Shown: positions 8,911 to 17,633 of the stretch, one piece after another
Layout of the letters: the number at the start of each line of letters is the position of its first letter
Position numbering within the stretch: position 1 is the first letter of the stretch
Source of the DNA: Holdemanella porci
GTDB lineage: Bacteria; Bacillota_I; Bacilli_A; Erysipelotrichales; Erysipelotrichaceae
DNA: 32,888 nucleotides
Direction: 5' to 3'
NCBI RefSeq assembly: GCF_019052655.1
Contig: NZ_JAHQVB010000020.1
Location: 1 to 32,888, forward strand
Program-made: the position numbers and the translations under genes
The notes under the pieces: model-generated
Databases searched by the model: none
Told to the model about the DNA's origin: nothing
Seen by the model: the letters and a program-made list of their open reading frames with translations, nothing else

Positions 8911-10341
8911 TTACTCCTGCTCCTCTTCTTCATCTTCCAGCACATTATCGTCAAAATCTTCATCTCTCAGGATTTCCGGTTCTGTACTTTCTTCCTGCTC
9001 ATCTGCATCATCTACTTCCCGTTTTTCTGACTCTGAATCTTCGGATTCATCTTCATCCTCTTCCATCTCATCCTCGTCATCATATTCATGTTTTGGTTTA
9101 TAGACTTTGAAGTAATATCCTCCTGCCGCAGCTCCGACTGCAACCAGTGCAATCAAAAGATACGTTCCAAATGGACTTTTATCTTCAGGCATCTGAATAT
9201 CATCCTCTACCTTATCTTTCTCATCTGTCTCTGTCGTTTCCGGTTTTTCTTCCTCTGCTTTTTTCTCTGGTTCTGCATAAACCGTATCCACTTCCGGAAG
9301 TGTCACCGAATCAGAAAGTGTGAAGTTCATCAGATCTTTTTCACTGACTTCTGTAAGAAAATACACATTATCCTGAGATTTTGAATTGTCAATAATCAGA
9401 TAGAAAATCTTACCACTCTTAGTTGAAATGGTATAAAACTCTTTTGTGCCTTCCGTAGCTGTTTTAGTAACAGAATCTGCTGTCTCGCCTTCTTTATTAA
9501 GCTGTTCCTCAATACCTGTCACTGTCCGATCATCCACGGTTCCTTTTGCATCTGTCGGCTCAGAAGCCTGTGCATCCTGCGGAAGCGGTGAAGTCGTTGT
9601 TTTCTCAGTCCCAGTTGCATCTGCACTGGTCGTGGTTGCCATTGCACCATTACTGTCAATGGAAGTTTTCTGTTTCTCTGCCTGCTTCTTTGCCCATTCA
9701 TAATAAGGATTCTGTAACACATACTTTTCAGACGTATTTCCGGCACCGTCTGTTACCGTAATCTCAATCTGTTTTGTAGTAAAATCTTTCTGTGTCAATT
9801 GCACTCTCAGCATTCCATCCTTCAAGTCTGTATAAGTGGTGCCATTGACTGTTACTGCAGTAATCCCTGATACTGTATCATTCCCCTGAATCGTCAGCAC
9901 ACCATCTGTCAGGGAAGCAGAGAGTGTAGGCTTTTCCGTGTCATAACACTTAATAGAGCGATTCTGCTCATAGACCTTCCCCTCACCATCTGTCACACGC
10001 ACATACACTGTCTGGTTTCCAGTGATCGTGATACTTCCACTTCCGGTTACATCCTGCCAGCTTCCATCTTTTCCTGCTTTTGCTTCAATCTTTGCTATTG
10101 AGAAACCTTCCGGCATATGACTGGAATCTACCGTAACAGCAATGGTTGTTTCTCCCTGTTTCCAGCCATCCGGTTTCTCAATCGTGATTGCAGGCGTGGT
10201 ATTCTCAGCTGCATAAGCAGTCTGTGTCTGGAGCAAAGGTGTTGTCAGGCAAAGAAATGTCGTTGCTGCAAGCAAGCTCTTTTTTACCCTGCTTTTAGTA
10301 ATTGTTCTCTTCTTCTGTTTCATTTTTTCCAGATTCATCAT
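8911..10341 (-). CDS. DUF4366 (CD1107-type) membrane-anchored ICE protein
   Basis: 476 aa. It has a signal peptide ending QTAYA-AE, then about 180 residues of beta-rich, Ig-like sequence (DGEGKVY, TVTDGAGNTSEKYV), then a domain around residues 280-350 (KEFYTISTKSGKIFYLIID). A transmembrane helix near residue 400 (YLLIALVAVGAAAGGYYF) follows, then a strongly acidic Asp/Glu tail that would lie in the cytoplasm. This matches the DUF4366 family found beside DUF4315 and topB in these ICEs, presumed part of the transfer channel. AGGAGG lies 12 bases before the first ATG. The first 47 bases overlap the end of the DUF4315 gene in another frame; an internal ATG at 10323 would cut the overlap to 29 bases. 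Confidence 0.85.
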   Translation of the reverse strand: MMNLEKMKQKKRTITKSRVKKSLLAATTFLCLTTPLLQTQTAYAAENTTPAITIEKPDGWKQGETTIAVTVDSSHMPEGFSIAKIEAKAGKDGSWQDVTGSGSITITGNQTVYVRVTDGEGKVYEQNRSIKCYDTEKPTLSASLTDGVLTIQGNDTVSGITAVTVNGTTYTDLKDGMLRVQLTQKDFTTKQIEITVTDGAGNTSEKYVLQNPYYEWAKKQAEKQKTSIDSNGAMATTTSADATGTEKTTTSPLPQDAQASEPTDAKGTVDDRTVTGIEEQLNKEGETADSVTKTATEGTKEFYTISTKSGKIFYLIIDNSKSQDNVYFLTEVSEKDLMNFTLSDSVTLPEVDTVYAEPEKKAEEEKPETTETDEKDKVEDDIQMPEDKSPFGTYLLIALVAVGAAAGGYYFKVYKPKHEYDDEDEMEEDEDESEDSESEKREVDDADEQEESTEPEILRDEDFDDNVLEDEEEEQE

Positions 10342-10597
10342 CGGCTTTTGTTTCCTCCTTCTGTATTTCTACCCTGCCGGGCAGTTCATTTTTCATTCTC
10401 TTTTTGAAAGCTTCCAATTCTGGAATACTCATATCCATTGCACGGATAATTCTTACAATTTCCAGATTTTCCGCTTCTGTTTTGGCAATCTCCGCAGCCT
10501 TGAAACGCTTTAAATCTGCTTCATATCTGGCTTTGGAGGCTTCCATTTTCTCTTTGGCTTTCTCATAATCCGCCGTTGCTTTTTCAAGACTTTTCAT
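10295..10597 (-). CDS. DUF4315 family coiled-coil protein
   Basis: 100 aa, soluble and highly charged. Residues 1-60 are predicted to form a coiled coil (KATADYEKAKEKMEASKARY); a short conserved-looking helix MSIPELEAFKKRMK follows, then an acidic tail. It matches DUF4315, which in CTn elements nearly always sits between the cell-wall hydrolase and DUF4366, as here. The start has GGAGA at good spacing. Its role in transfer is unknown; close coupling to DUF4366 suggests the two work together. Confidence 0.85.
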   Translation of the reverse strand: MKSLEKATADYEKAKEKMEASKARYEADLKRFKAAEIAKTEAENLEIVRIIRAMDMSIPELEAFKKRMKNELPGRVEIQKEETKADDESGKNETEEENNY

Positions 10598-10611
10598 CGC
10601 TTCTCCTTTCC

Positions 10612-10638
10612 GGACGGCTGATACAGCCGCCCTTTTTT
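10612..10638 (+). terminator. Hairpin with T-run facing the plus strand
   Basis: GGACGGCTG and CAGCCGCCC pair around ATA and are followed on the plus strand by TTTTTT. It sits in the 42-base gap between the hydrolase stop and the DUF4315 start. As read from the minus strand there is no T-run after the stem, so it would stop antisense rather than operon transcription, or merely stabilise the mRNA end. Confidence 0.55.
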
Positions 10639-10639
10639 C

Positions 10640-13456
10640 TTACCATCGTCCGAATCCATAGAAATGGCTCTGCCAGTATGGGGAATTGATGGACGTATAC
10701 TGCACCGGATGTCCACAATGGATCATCTGACCATTGCCTACATAGATTCCGATATGCGTTACCGGCTCCCCTGCGTCGTAAGTTCCAGTAAAGAAGATCA
10801 AATCTCCCGGCTGTGCCTCCGACTGGGATACTGGTGTACAAATGTTGTACAGTCCCTGTGCTGTTAGTCTTCCTGTATTCCTTACACCAGAGTTTGTCAG
10901 ACAGTAGCTTACAAATCCGGAACAATCGAATCCACTTGGGGAATATCCACCCCACACATACGGTGTTCCGAGATATCTCGCTGCTTCATTTAACAAACGC
11001 TGTGCTGCTTCACTGGTATATTCATTGCCGCCAAAGCCTGCTCCTTCTCCAGTTTCCAGATAAAAGATCGGGTTTAACCGCTCTCCATTTTTCAGAAGTT
11101 CAATATGAAGATGGCTTCCTGTGGAATTTCCAGTATTTCCTACAAGACCTATCTCATCACCTTTCGTGACGGATGCTCCTGCAGATACACTCCGGCTGCT
11201 TAAATGTGCATACCGTAGTTCATAGCCTTTACTGTCCTTGATTACAACATAATTGCCATAGCTGTCGTTATAAGCAGAAGTTGTAACTGTTCCTGTCAGT
11301 CCTGCCATCACTTTTGTTCCTTCCGGTGCCCCGATATCCATGCCATTGTGTAACTGATTAGCTCCAGAAATCGGGTGAATCCTGTATCCATAATAGCTGG
11401 TCACACTGGAATACCAGTTAAAATCAACCGGTGTCGCAAACATCTGCAAGTTGCCTTTTGTATCGTTGTAGGCACTGAACAGTTCTTTCTGGAAAAATCC
11501 CAGCCTGTCCTGACAGATCGACATCAGATTTCCGCTGTTTAAGGTGACATTCAGCACATCTACATCTCTTGTCCTGGTCACTTCCACTTCCTGGCTTCCA
11601 TTATCATCTGCCAGATAGCATTCCCAGGTCTTATGACCATGTGCGGATGCTGCCGCATGACTGTCATAATAGACATCAAACTGTACACCGTATCTTGCGA
11701 AAGCTCCGGTATCTTCTACCGTATATTCGACACCATTCATGACCACCTTTGTTCCCATTGGAACAAACGGATTGGAAGCATCTACTGCTAAGGTATGATT
11801 GGCTGTTGGATATGCTCCACTGGCAGTCGGTCCTCCACTCCAAATACCACAACAGATTGGACAGTTACAATATCCGCTTGTTACAACCTGTCCCAACGAT
11901 TCTCCAACTCTTACTGTTGCTGTCTCTGTCACAGTTTCATTGACTGCTTCAGTAGTCAGATGATATTGCTCTGCAAACAATGCATCCAGTTCAGGCTTGA
12001 CCTGTTCAAAAGTAAACTCCTCATACTTTGCTGACAGATAACTGATTAGGATAAACGGATCATGCTCAATAGGTCCGATGTTATATCGGTATTCCTCATG
12101 TCCCGGTTCTTCAGACTCCATGTTGTTAATCCGCTCCTGCAGATTAGCTTCCAACTGTGTATAATACAGTTCCGCTTCCCGGATTGCCTGATCCGATGAC
12201 AGATAACTGGTTCCCGTGTAAGTGATCACATTTTGTAAAAATACTGCAGAGCATGACGTGACATTCGTTATAATCAGAAACATCAATCCGATCAGAACTG
12301 CCACACTGATATACACCTTCCGGTTTTCTTTAAAGAAGTTGGTGACTTTGCCGCCAATCTTCTTGATATAATCAATCGTACCTTTTGTAGCTGTTCCTAC
12401 TGTCTGTTCACTTCGTTTTGCTTTGGCATAATCCCGTTTGATCTGTTGCTTCTGAATCTGTTTTTTTAGCTTCTTCTGCTCCTGACGGGCTGCCGCCTGT
12501 GTCTGTTTCTCTGCCTGTCTCTCCAGTCTGCTTCTCTTTCTGGAAGCCCTCTGTTTCCTTTGTCTGGCACTTCTCTGTTCCAGCCGGTAAATACCTTCGC
12601 AGCCTTCTTCCAACTTATGGGCACCTTCTACTGCCGCATTATCGTCTTCATTTTTACTGATCTCACGGTGCAATGCTGCGGAAGTTGCACTTCCTGCTTT
12701 CTTAACAACAAAAGCTTTTTCTGTTTTCACAGATTCCCCTTCGCCAAACTTCAGGCGGGATTTCTTCTTTCCAGAACCCTCTCCTTCATTTGCCTGATAA
12801 ACCTGTGCCTTCTTGGAATGCTGCTTTGCTTCCTTTTTCTTTCTTGGTTCCTCATAAGAAAACTTTTTGGCTTTTTCCTTCTGTTTCTGATGACGGAAAT
12901 TGACTCCATCCGTATCCATCTGGTTCAATTTCTCCATATCTTTGTCATTTTTCACAGAAGCACCAGTCTCTTCATAAGCAAATTTCAGACGCTGTTTCTG
13001 CTTTGGTTTCTTACTTCCACCATTCTTCTTACTCCGGCTGTCTCCTCTGTTTTCTGAAAGATCCGCACGTTTTTCTTTCAGTCTCCCTGACTGGCTGGCT
13101 TCGGATTTTTCCGCAAATCTTGATTCTTTTCTGTTCACAGCACGGATTCTTTTCCGGTTTTGTTGCTTTCTATTTTGTCCAAAATCCTCACTTTGGTTCT
13201 CCGTTCGCATCAGTTCCGGTGCATCCCTGGATTTTTGCACAGAGGGACGGATATTTTTCCCACTTCGCTTAGACTGGCGGGGAGACTTATCCACAAGGTT
13301 TTCTGCTTTTTCCCCCTGTTTTATTCCCATCTGCACATCACTGACACGGTTACTGACACGAACAGAAGATTTATCCGTCAGGTTTTCTTCCACCAGACCA
13401 TCTTTGGTCATCTTCTGGACTTTCTTATCCCTGACTTTCATTCTCTGTTCTGCCAC
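10640..13456 (-). CDS. Three-domain cell-wall hydrolase of the transfer apparatus
   Basis: 938 aa. The start is GTG at 13456, with GGAGG eight bases upstream; the next ATG is five codons in. Residues 1-375 are very basic and low in complexity, with loose repeats (RLKFAYEE, KKFSYEE, SRLKFGEG). A single membrane helix lies at about 381-403. Outside the membrane come a 3D-type domain (about 525-612; cysteines CNCPICC, Asp-rich EDTGAF and QFDVYYD), an M23 endopeptidase (about 690-797; His703, Asp707, HLH at 782-784) and an NlpC/P60 peptidase (about 815-938; Cys845 in FDCSGF, His901). It fits the VirB1-like role of opening peptidoglycan for the channel. Having three wall-active domains in one chain is richer than the usual lysozyme plus NlpC/P60 pair. 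Confidence 0.92.
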   Translation of the reverse strand: MAEQRMKVRDKKVQKMTKDGLVEENLTDKSSVRVSNRVSDVQMGIKQGEKAENLVDKSPRQSKRSGKNIRPSVQKSRDAPELMRTENQSEDFGQNRKQQNRKRIRAVNRKESRFAEKSEASQSGRLKEKRADLSENRGDSRSKKNGGSKKPKQKQRLKFAYEETGASVKNDKDMEKLNQMDTDGVNFRHQKQKEKAKKFSYEEPRKKKEAKQHSKKAQVYQANEGEGSGKKKSRLKFGEGESVKTEKAFVVKKAGSATSAALHREISKNEDDNAAVEGAHKLEEGCEGIYRLEQRSARQRKQRASRKRSRLERQAEKQTQAAARQEQKKLKKQIQKQQIKRDYAKAKRSEQTVGTATKGTIDYIKKIGGKVTNFFKENRKVYISVAVLIGLMFLIITNVTSCSAVFLQNVITYTGTSYLSSDQAIREAELYYTQLEANLQERINNMESEEPGHEEYRYNIGPIEHDPFILISYLSAKYEEFTFEQVKPELDALFAEQYHLTTEAVNETVTETATVRVGESLGQVVTSGYCNCPICCGIWSGGPTASGAYPTANHTLAVDASNPFVPMGTKVVMNGVEYTVEDTGAFARYGVQFDVYYDSHAAASAHGHKTWECYLADDNGSQEVEVTRTRDVDVLNVTLNSGNLMSICQDRLGFFQKELFSAYNDTKGNLQMFATPVDFNWYSSVTSYYGYRIHPISGANQLHNGMDIGAPEGTKVMAGLTGTVTTSAYNDSYGNYVVIKDSKGYELRYAHLSSRSVSAGASVTKGDEIGLVGNTGNSTGSHLHIELLKNGERLNPIFYLETGEGAGFGGNEYTSEAAQRLLNEAARYLGTPYVWGGYSPSGFDCSGFVSYCLTNSGVRNTGRLTAQGLYNICTPVSQSEAQPGDLIFFTGTYDAGEPVTHIGIYVGNGQMIHCGHPVQYTSINSPYWQSHFYGFGRW

Positions 13457-13459
13457 TAC

Positions 13460-13570
13460 TTACTCCTCCTTTTTCGGATACCCTTTCCCTGCCTGTAATA
13501 AACAGAGAAAAGCGATGCCAAATACAGCACCGCCACTAAAAGTTAATACATATGAAATTGCTCGTAACAT
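13460..13570 (-). CDS. DUF3789-like small membrane protein, 36 aa
   Basis: Read by hand. The frame MLRAISYVLTFSGGAV onward is one hydrophobic helix followed by QAGKGYPKKEE. AAGGAGA lies a few bases before the ATG. It begins 16 bases after the virB4 stop and ends three bases before the GTG of the hydrolase, filling that gap exactly. Size, composition and place match DUF3789 proteins of these ICEs. Its last codons (AAG GAG GAG) also form the ribosome site of the hydrolase, so the two are probably translationally coupled. Confidence 0.75.
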   Translation of the reverse strand: MLRAISYVLTFSGGAVFGIAFLCLLQAGKGYPKKEE

Positions 13571-13586
13571 TGTCTTCTCCTTTGAT

Positions 13587-16043
13587 TTAACCTGCTTCGG
13601 AAGTTTCCTCTAAGCGGGTTGTCATGATTTTATAGAGGGAATTCTTCGGGAATCTGTCTACGAACGGGATAATGACATTTCCATAGAACAGAAGTCCTTC
13701 CCCCTCATTACTGTTGGTTACATAGGACAGCTGGGTTGGTGAGATATTCAGCTGTTTTGCAAGAATCTGCCTGTCTCCGGAAGCCTGGTTCAGCATATAA
13801 ATAAAATCTGAATTTTCAAATATATTCTCTATTTCCCTGGAAGACAATAAATCCTTAATATTCTGGGTGATGCCCGTTGGGATACCACCCCATTTACGGA
13901 ATCGCTTCCAAATCTCCACGCTGTAGGCTGCAGTCTGCTCTTCCTTCAAAAGAAGATGGAACTCATCCACATAGTATCTGGTGGACTTATGGGCAGAACG
14001 GTTCATCGTTACCCTGTTCCAGACCTGATCCTGGATTACGAGCATCCCAATCTTTTTCAGCTGTTTTCCCAATTCTTTGATGTCAAAGCAGACAATGCGG
14101 TTATTGATATCCACGTTTGTCTGATGGTTAAATACATTCAAAGAGCCTGTAACATAGATCTCTAATGAAGTAGCCAGCCGCTGTGCTTCCGGCTCTTCCT
14201 GTTTTCTCAGAAGGTTGTATAAGTCCTCCAGGATTGGCATCTTCTCCGGTATTGGATCGGCAAGGTATTCCTGATATACTAACCGCACACAACGGTCAAT
14301 AATCGTTTTTTCTACCGGTTCCAATCCATTCTTTCCTCCAACAATCAGCTCACACAAAGACAGGATAAAATCTGCTTTCAATGACAGCGGATTATCTTCC
14401 TCAGAATAATTCAGGTTCAGATCCATTGGATTGATATACTGGTCAGATACCGGCGAAACTCTTACCACCTGCCCATGCAGCGCCTGCACAAGTGCCGAAT
14501 ATTCGGCTTCTGGATCACAGACAATGATATCGTCCTCCGTAATCAAAAAGCAGTTTGTAATTTCCCTCTTTGCTGAGAAGGACTTACCGGAACCTGGTGT
14601 ACCAAGAATCAGTCCATTCGGGTTCTTCAGACGTTTCCGATCAACCATGATCATGTTGTTGGATAATGCATTCAATCCATAATAAAGAGCTTCCCCTTCC
14701 TGAAACAGTTCCTGTGTCGTAAATGGCACGAAGATCGCTGTTGAAGATGTGGTAAGCCCTCTCTGAATTTCAATTCGATTGACTCCAAGCGGAATACAGG
14801 ACATGAGTGCTGCTTCCTGCTGATAATCCAGCTGTTTTAAGGAACAGTTATATTTCTGTGCGATCCCCTGCACCTGGAAAATATTATTATCCAGCTTCTG
14901 ACGCTTCTTTGCGGTATTCATTACCAGAACTGTCACAAGGAACATTCTCTCATTTCTGGACTGCAGATCTTCCAGCAGATTCTTTGCCTCTTCGCCATAA
15001 GTCACAAGGTCCGATGGAAGCACGTCCATATCATAACCGGAACGTACCGCACGCTTCTGCTCTTCGATCTTCATCTTATCAAGATCAGAAATCTTACTCT
15101 TGATCATCTTGATTGCTGAACTCTGATCAATGGACTGGATATGAATGTTGACATTGATGCTGTCATCCACATCCAGAAAATCTGCAAGCATCCGGTCTGT
15201 CAGCTCCGGTGCAAGAATCTGAAGGTAACTCACACTTCCCATCGTTCTTCCCATCAAAAATGTCTGATTCTTGGAAAAGTTAAAGGAAGTCGGTGCAATA
15301 AAATCTTTGGTCTTTAATCCGGTTTCCGGAAGCATCTTGTACTGGAACTTAAATGGTTCAATCCGATCCTGGTTGAACACATGATACAGAATCTCCAGCC
15401 TTTCCAGTCCATTCAAAGAATGTGCCTGTGCTCCCAGAACCTTAAAGTTATTTAAGATATCTGTTTCGATTCTTTCAAGCCTTGGTCTTGCTACCTTCAG
15501 ACTTTCTGCTTCAATTCCAAAAGTGATATACTTCGTCTTTACCAGACCATTATTTCCTTTGGAAAGCTGATTTTTCAGCATAGTACGGTATTCTTCACGA
15601 ATGGCATTGAAGTCATCGTTCTGATCCGGAATATCAATACTTTTCTCAAATTCTGCCACATCCACCTGCTGATTGATAAAGGACAGCTGCACACTGATGG
15701 AAGAATCAAAGTAATTTAAGAAATCACAGTAATTCTCAAATATCGTGGTCTTATCCTCATTTAAAGCCAGCTGATAATTGATGTCATAAAACTGAATCGT
15801 CTTAGAGAAAAAGGTCTTTGTCACCTGGCAGATACCATCCTGCAGCATCCGAATATACGGAATGCTCTGCTGTGCAGTTGTAGGAATGCCTTTCTGTTTC
15901 CTGCGATTCCGTTCCTGTTTCTTCTTACGCTTTTCCTGTTCTCTTTCTTTTCTGCTTTTTTTGTTTCTTCTTTCCTGACGGTTTCTTTTTTCCGCCAGAG
16001 ACAGACGCTCCTGCTGAGCCTCCTGCTTTGTCTTTTTTGCCAT
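13587..16043 (-). CDS. VirB4-like conjugation ATPase
   Basis: 818 aa from ATG 16043 (MAKKTKQEAQ), which has GGAGG nine bases upstream; an in-frame GTG three codons earlier is too close to that site. Residues 1-52 are an extremely basic Lys/Arg/Gln stretch. The C-terminal ATPase domain has Walker A GTPGSGKS at 481-488 and Walker B IIVCDPEAEYS shortly after. The rest matches the VirB4/TraE ATPases of Tn1549-type ICEs. It powers channel assembly and DNA transfer at the inner face of the membrane. It overlaps the PrgI-like gene by 119 bases. Confidence 0.94.
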   Translation of the reverse strand: MAKKTKQEAQQERLSLAEKRNRQERRNKKSRKEREQEKRKKKQERNRRKQKGIPTTAQQSIPYIRMLQDGICQVTKTFFSKTIQFYDINYQLALNEDKTTIFENYCDFLNYFDSSISVQLSFINQQVDVAEFEKSIDIPDQNDDFNAIREEYRTMLKNQLSKGNNGLVKTKYITFGIEAESLKVARPRLERIETDILNNFKVLGAQAHSLNGLERLEILYHVFNQDRIEPFKFQYKMLPETGLKTKDFIAPTSFNFSKNQTFLMGRTMGSVSYLQILAPELTDRMLADFLDVDDSINVNIHIQSIDQSSAIKMIKSKISDLDKMKIEEQKRAVRSGYDMDVLPSDLVTYGEEAKNLLEDLQSRNERMFLVTVLVMNTAKKRQKLDNNIFQVQGIAQKYNCSLKQLDYQQEAALMSCIPLGVNRIEIQRGLTTSSTAIFVPFTTQELFQEGEALYYGLNALSNNMIMVDRKRLKNPNGLILGTPGSGKSFSAKREITNCFLITEDDIIVCDPEAEYSALVQALHGQVVRVSPVSDQYINPMDLNLNYSEEDNPLSLKADFILSLCELIVGGKNGLEPVEKTIIDRCVRLVYQEYLADPIPEKMPILEDLYNLLRKQEEPEAQRLATSLEIYVTGSLNVFNHQTNVDINNRIVCFDIKELGKQLKKIGMLVIQDQVWNRVTMNRSAHKSTRYYVDEFHLLLKEEQTAAYSVEIWKRFRKWGGIPTGITQNIKDLLSSREIENIFENSDFIYMLNQASGDRQILAKQLNISPTQLSYVTNSNEGEGLLFYGNVIIPFVDRFPKNSLYKIMTTRLEETSEAG

Positions 16044-16389
16044 CCGGCACACCCTCCTTTTTTACAAGGGTGGAAATCTCCTGATAAAAATTTTCTGTCT
16101 TATATGGTCTTACCGCTGGACAGATAAACTTCTGTCGAATGATATTTGCCACCACTTTTTCAAAGGGAAGCCCGTCTTTTTCATACATCGCCATGAAGAA
16201 AAATGGAAGCATGATCGTTACCATCAGAATGGCAGCAATACTGGAACCGATTGGTTTTCTCATGAACAGATAAAACGGAATCCCCACAACTGCGGCAAGT
16301 GAAAAGAAAATCAGCTGCCGCTTTGTCAGATTTAACGCTACTTTTGTTTTGACCTTGGTAAGGTCTTTTGGTACTGGTACATACGCCAT
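15925..16389 (-). CDS. PrgI family (VirB3-like) membrane protein
   Basis: 154 aa. The N-terminus MAYVPVPKDLTKVKTKV is typical of PrgI proteins. Two closely spaced hydrophobic helices lie at about residues 27-43 and 49-68, then a conserved FEKVVANIIRQKFICPAVRPYKTEN segment in the cytoplasm. The last 50 residues are Gly/Ser/Lys-rich and end in a run of Lys/Arg; that part lies entirely in the overlap with virB4. AAGGAG precedes the ATG. VirB3-like subunits pair with VirB4, which fits the gene order. Confidence 0.9.
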   Translation of the reverse strand: MAYVPVPKDLTKVKTKVALNLTKRQLIFFSLAAVVGIPFYLFMRKPIGSSIAAILMVTIMLPFFFMAMYEKDGLPFEKVVANIIRQKFICPAVRPYKTENFYQEISTLVKKEGVPDGKKDKAGGSAGASVSGGKKKPSGKKKQKKQKRKRTGKA

Positions 16390-16412
16390 GGTATGCGCTC
16401 CTTTCCTGCCCG

Positions 16413-17282
16413 TTAATGGGCATTGAATATTGATTTGCTAAGGCTTCCGGTCTTGAATAATGAAAATGCAAGAATCACGGTATAAGCCGCTACTGAAAAC
16501 ATTGCTGCATGAAGGTCACTGGATATGGTCATTGCATTTACTAAAACTGCATAAATTCCCACACAGACCATCATGAAGAATCCCTGAAATGCCAGTGCGA
16601 ACAAGCCTTTTAAATAGTTGTTTCCGATATTGCCCCATTCCTTATTGGTCATGGTGGCAAACGGAATTGGTGCTATGGAAGTATAAAGGTAAATTTCTAT
16701 CATTCTTCCGTACAAAATAACGGTTATGATGATTGACAGAATCCGCATGGTAATACTGATCAGCAGCGTTTCCATGGATAGCAGGAACAAATCCCCTAAC
16801 TCCATATCCTCCAGGGCATCCACAATCCGTGTAATTGCTTCTGTTGCATCCACCGCAGTGTTTCCTGATATCACCCCGGCGGCATTGTTGACCACATGTT
16901 GGCCAACGTCAAAGACCGCCATCGTGATATTGAACGTATTTGTCACCAGATAAATGGCCACATACGCTTTGAAGATCCAGAGGAAAATGTTATAAGTCTC
17001 AAATTCATGGAAATTGTTTTTCTGTGTTACCATCGTGATCAATTCATAGCACAGGACAAAGGTGATGATCAGTCCCGCAATGGGGACGATCACCGTTTGG
17101 GATATATTCTGAATCAGATTAAAAATCCCTGCATTCCATCCCTGCGGTGTCTGTCCCACCTGCCCGGCTATGGTTCCCACCTGCTCATTGACAGACGTGA
17201 ACATGTTATCCAAACATGACTTGATAAGTCCGATCAGGATATCCTTTATCGCTTCCGTAATTCTCTCAATGATGGTGTTCAT
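16413..17282 (-). CDS. VirB6/TrbL-like channel protein (CD1112 type)
   Basis: 289 aa with several membrane segments, e.g. around residues 60-85 (TVIVPIAGLIITFVLCYEL), 100-125, 165-200 and 225-285. It matches the multi-spanning VirB6-like subunit that follows Maff2 in CTn elements. The soluble part between the first helices contains the Gln/Gly-rich QVGTIAGQVGQTPQGWNAG, and a later loop holds YTSIAPIPFATMTNKEW. AGAGGAG lies just before the ATG. It probably forms the membrane pore of the transfer channel. Confidence 0.88.
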   Translation of the reverse strand: MNTIIERITEAIKDILIGLIKSCLDNMFTSVNEQVGTIAGQVGQTPQGWNAGIFNLIQNISQTVIVPIAGLIITFVLCYELITMVTQKNNFHEFETYNIFLWIFKAYVAIYLVTNTFNITMAVFDVGQHVVNNAAGVISGNTAVDATEAITRIVDALEDMELGDLFLLSMETLLISITMRILSIIITVILYGRMIEIYLYTSIAPIPFATMTNKEWGNIGNNYLKGLFALAFQGFFMMVCVGIYAVLVNAMTISSDLHAAMFSVAAYTVILAFSLFKTGSLSKSIFNAH

Positions 17283-17294
17283 CTACCACTCCTC

Positions 17295-17510
17295 TTAAGA
17301 GAACAATGTTGCCAGCTGTGGAATCAGGGTAGTTCCCAGCAGCATGATTCCGGCACCAGCCATCAGCTGTTTGATGCCCTGGCTCTTAGCGCCGGGATTG
17401 TCATTTCCATATCCTTCCAGAAGGTTTACGACACCCCACACACCAAGACCTGCGCCGATAGCGACTACAAGAGTTTTTAAAGTTGTAATTGCGCTGCTAA
17501 AAAATGCCAT
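17295..17510 (-). CDS. Maff2 family small membrane protein
   Basis: 71 aa from ATG 17510 (MAFFSSAITTLK), the usual Maff2 start; an in-frame TTG five codons upstream is possible and has GAAAG near it, so the start is not certain. Two hydrophobic helices flank the family signature NLLEGYGNDNPGAKSQGIKQ. By place and size Maff2 is thought to be the VirB2-like component of these secretion systems. It ends 12 bases before the VirB6-like start. Confidence 0.9.
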   Translation of the reverse strand: MAFFSSAITTLKTLVVAIGAGLGVWGVVNLLEGYGNDNPGAKSQGIKQLMAGAGIMLLGTTLIPQLATLFS

Positions 17511-17556
17511 ATATTCATAAACCAAAACTGACTTCTTTCAGGTGTTTACGGGAATG

Positions 17557-17582
17557 AAAAAACACCGACTAAAAAGCCGGCG
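17557..17582 (-). terminator. Hairpin with T-run between virD4 and Maff2
   Basis: On the minus strand CGCCGGCT and AGTCGGTG form an 8-bp stem (two G-U pairs) around TTTT, followed by TTTTTT. It lies in the 123-base gap after the coupling-protein gene. It may reduce transcription into the channel genes, so that VirD4 and the channel are expressed at different levels. Confidence 0.7.
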
Positions 17583-17633
17583 CACCTAATGTCAGTTATT
17601 CCTTTCCTCATTATTTTTCGTTCATTCCCAAGG

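Noticed and set aside
10584..10955. 123-codon minus-strand frame overlapping the NlpC/P60 end
   Set aside because: Out of frame with the catalytic domain of the hydrolase, which is intact and better supported.
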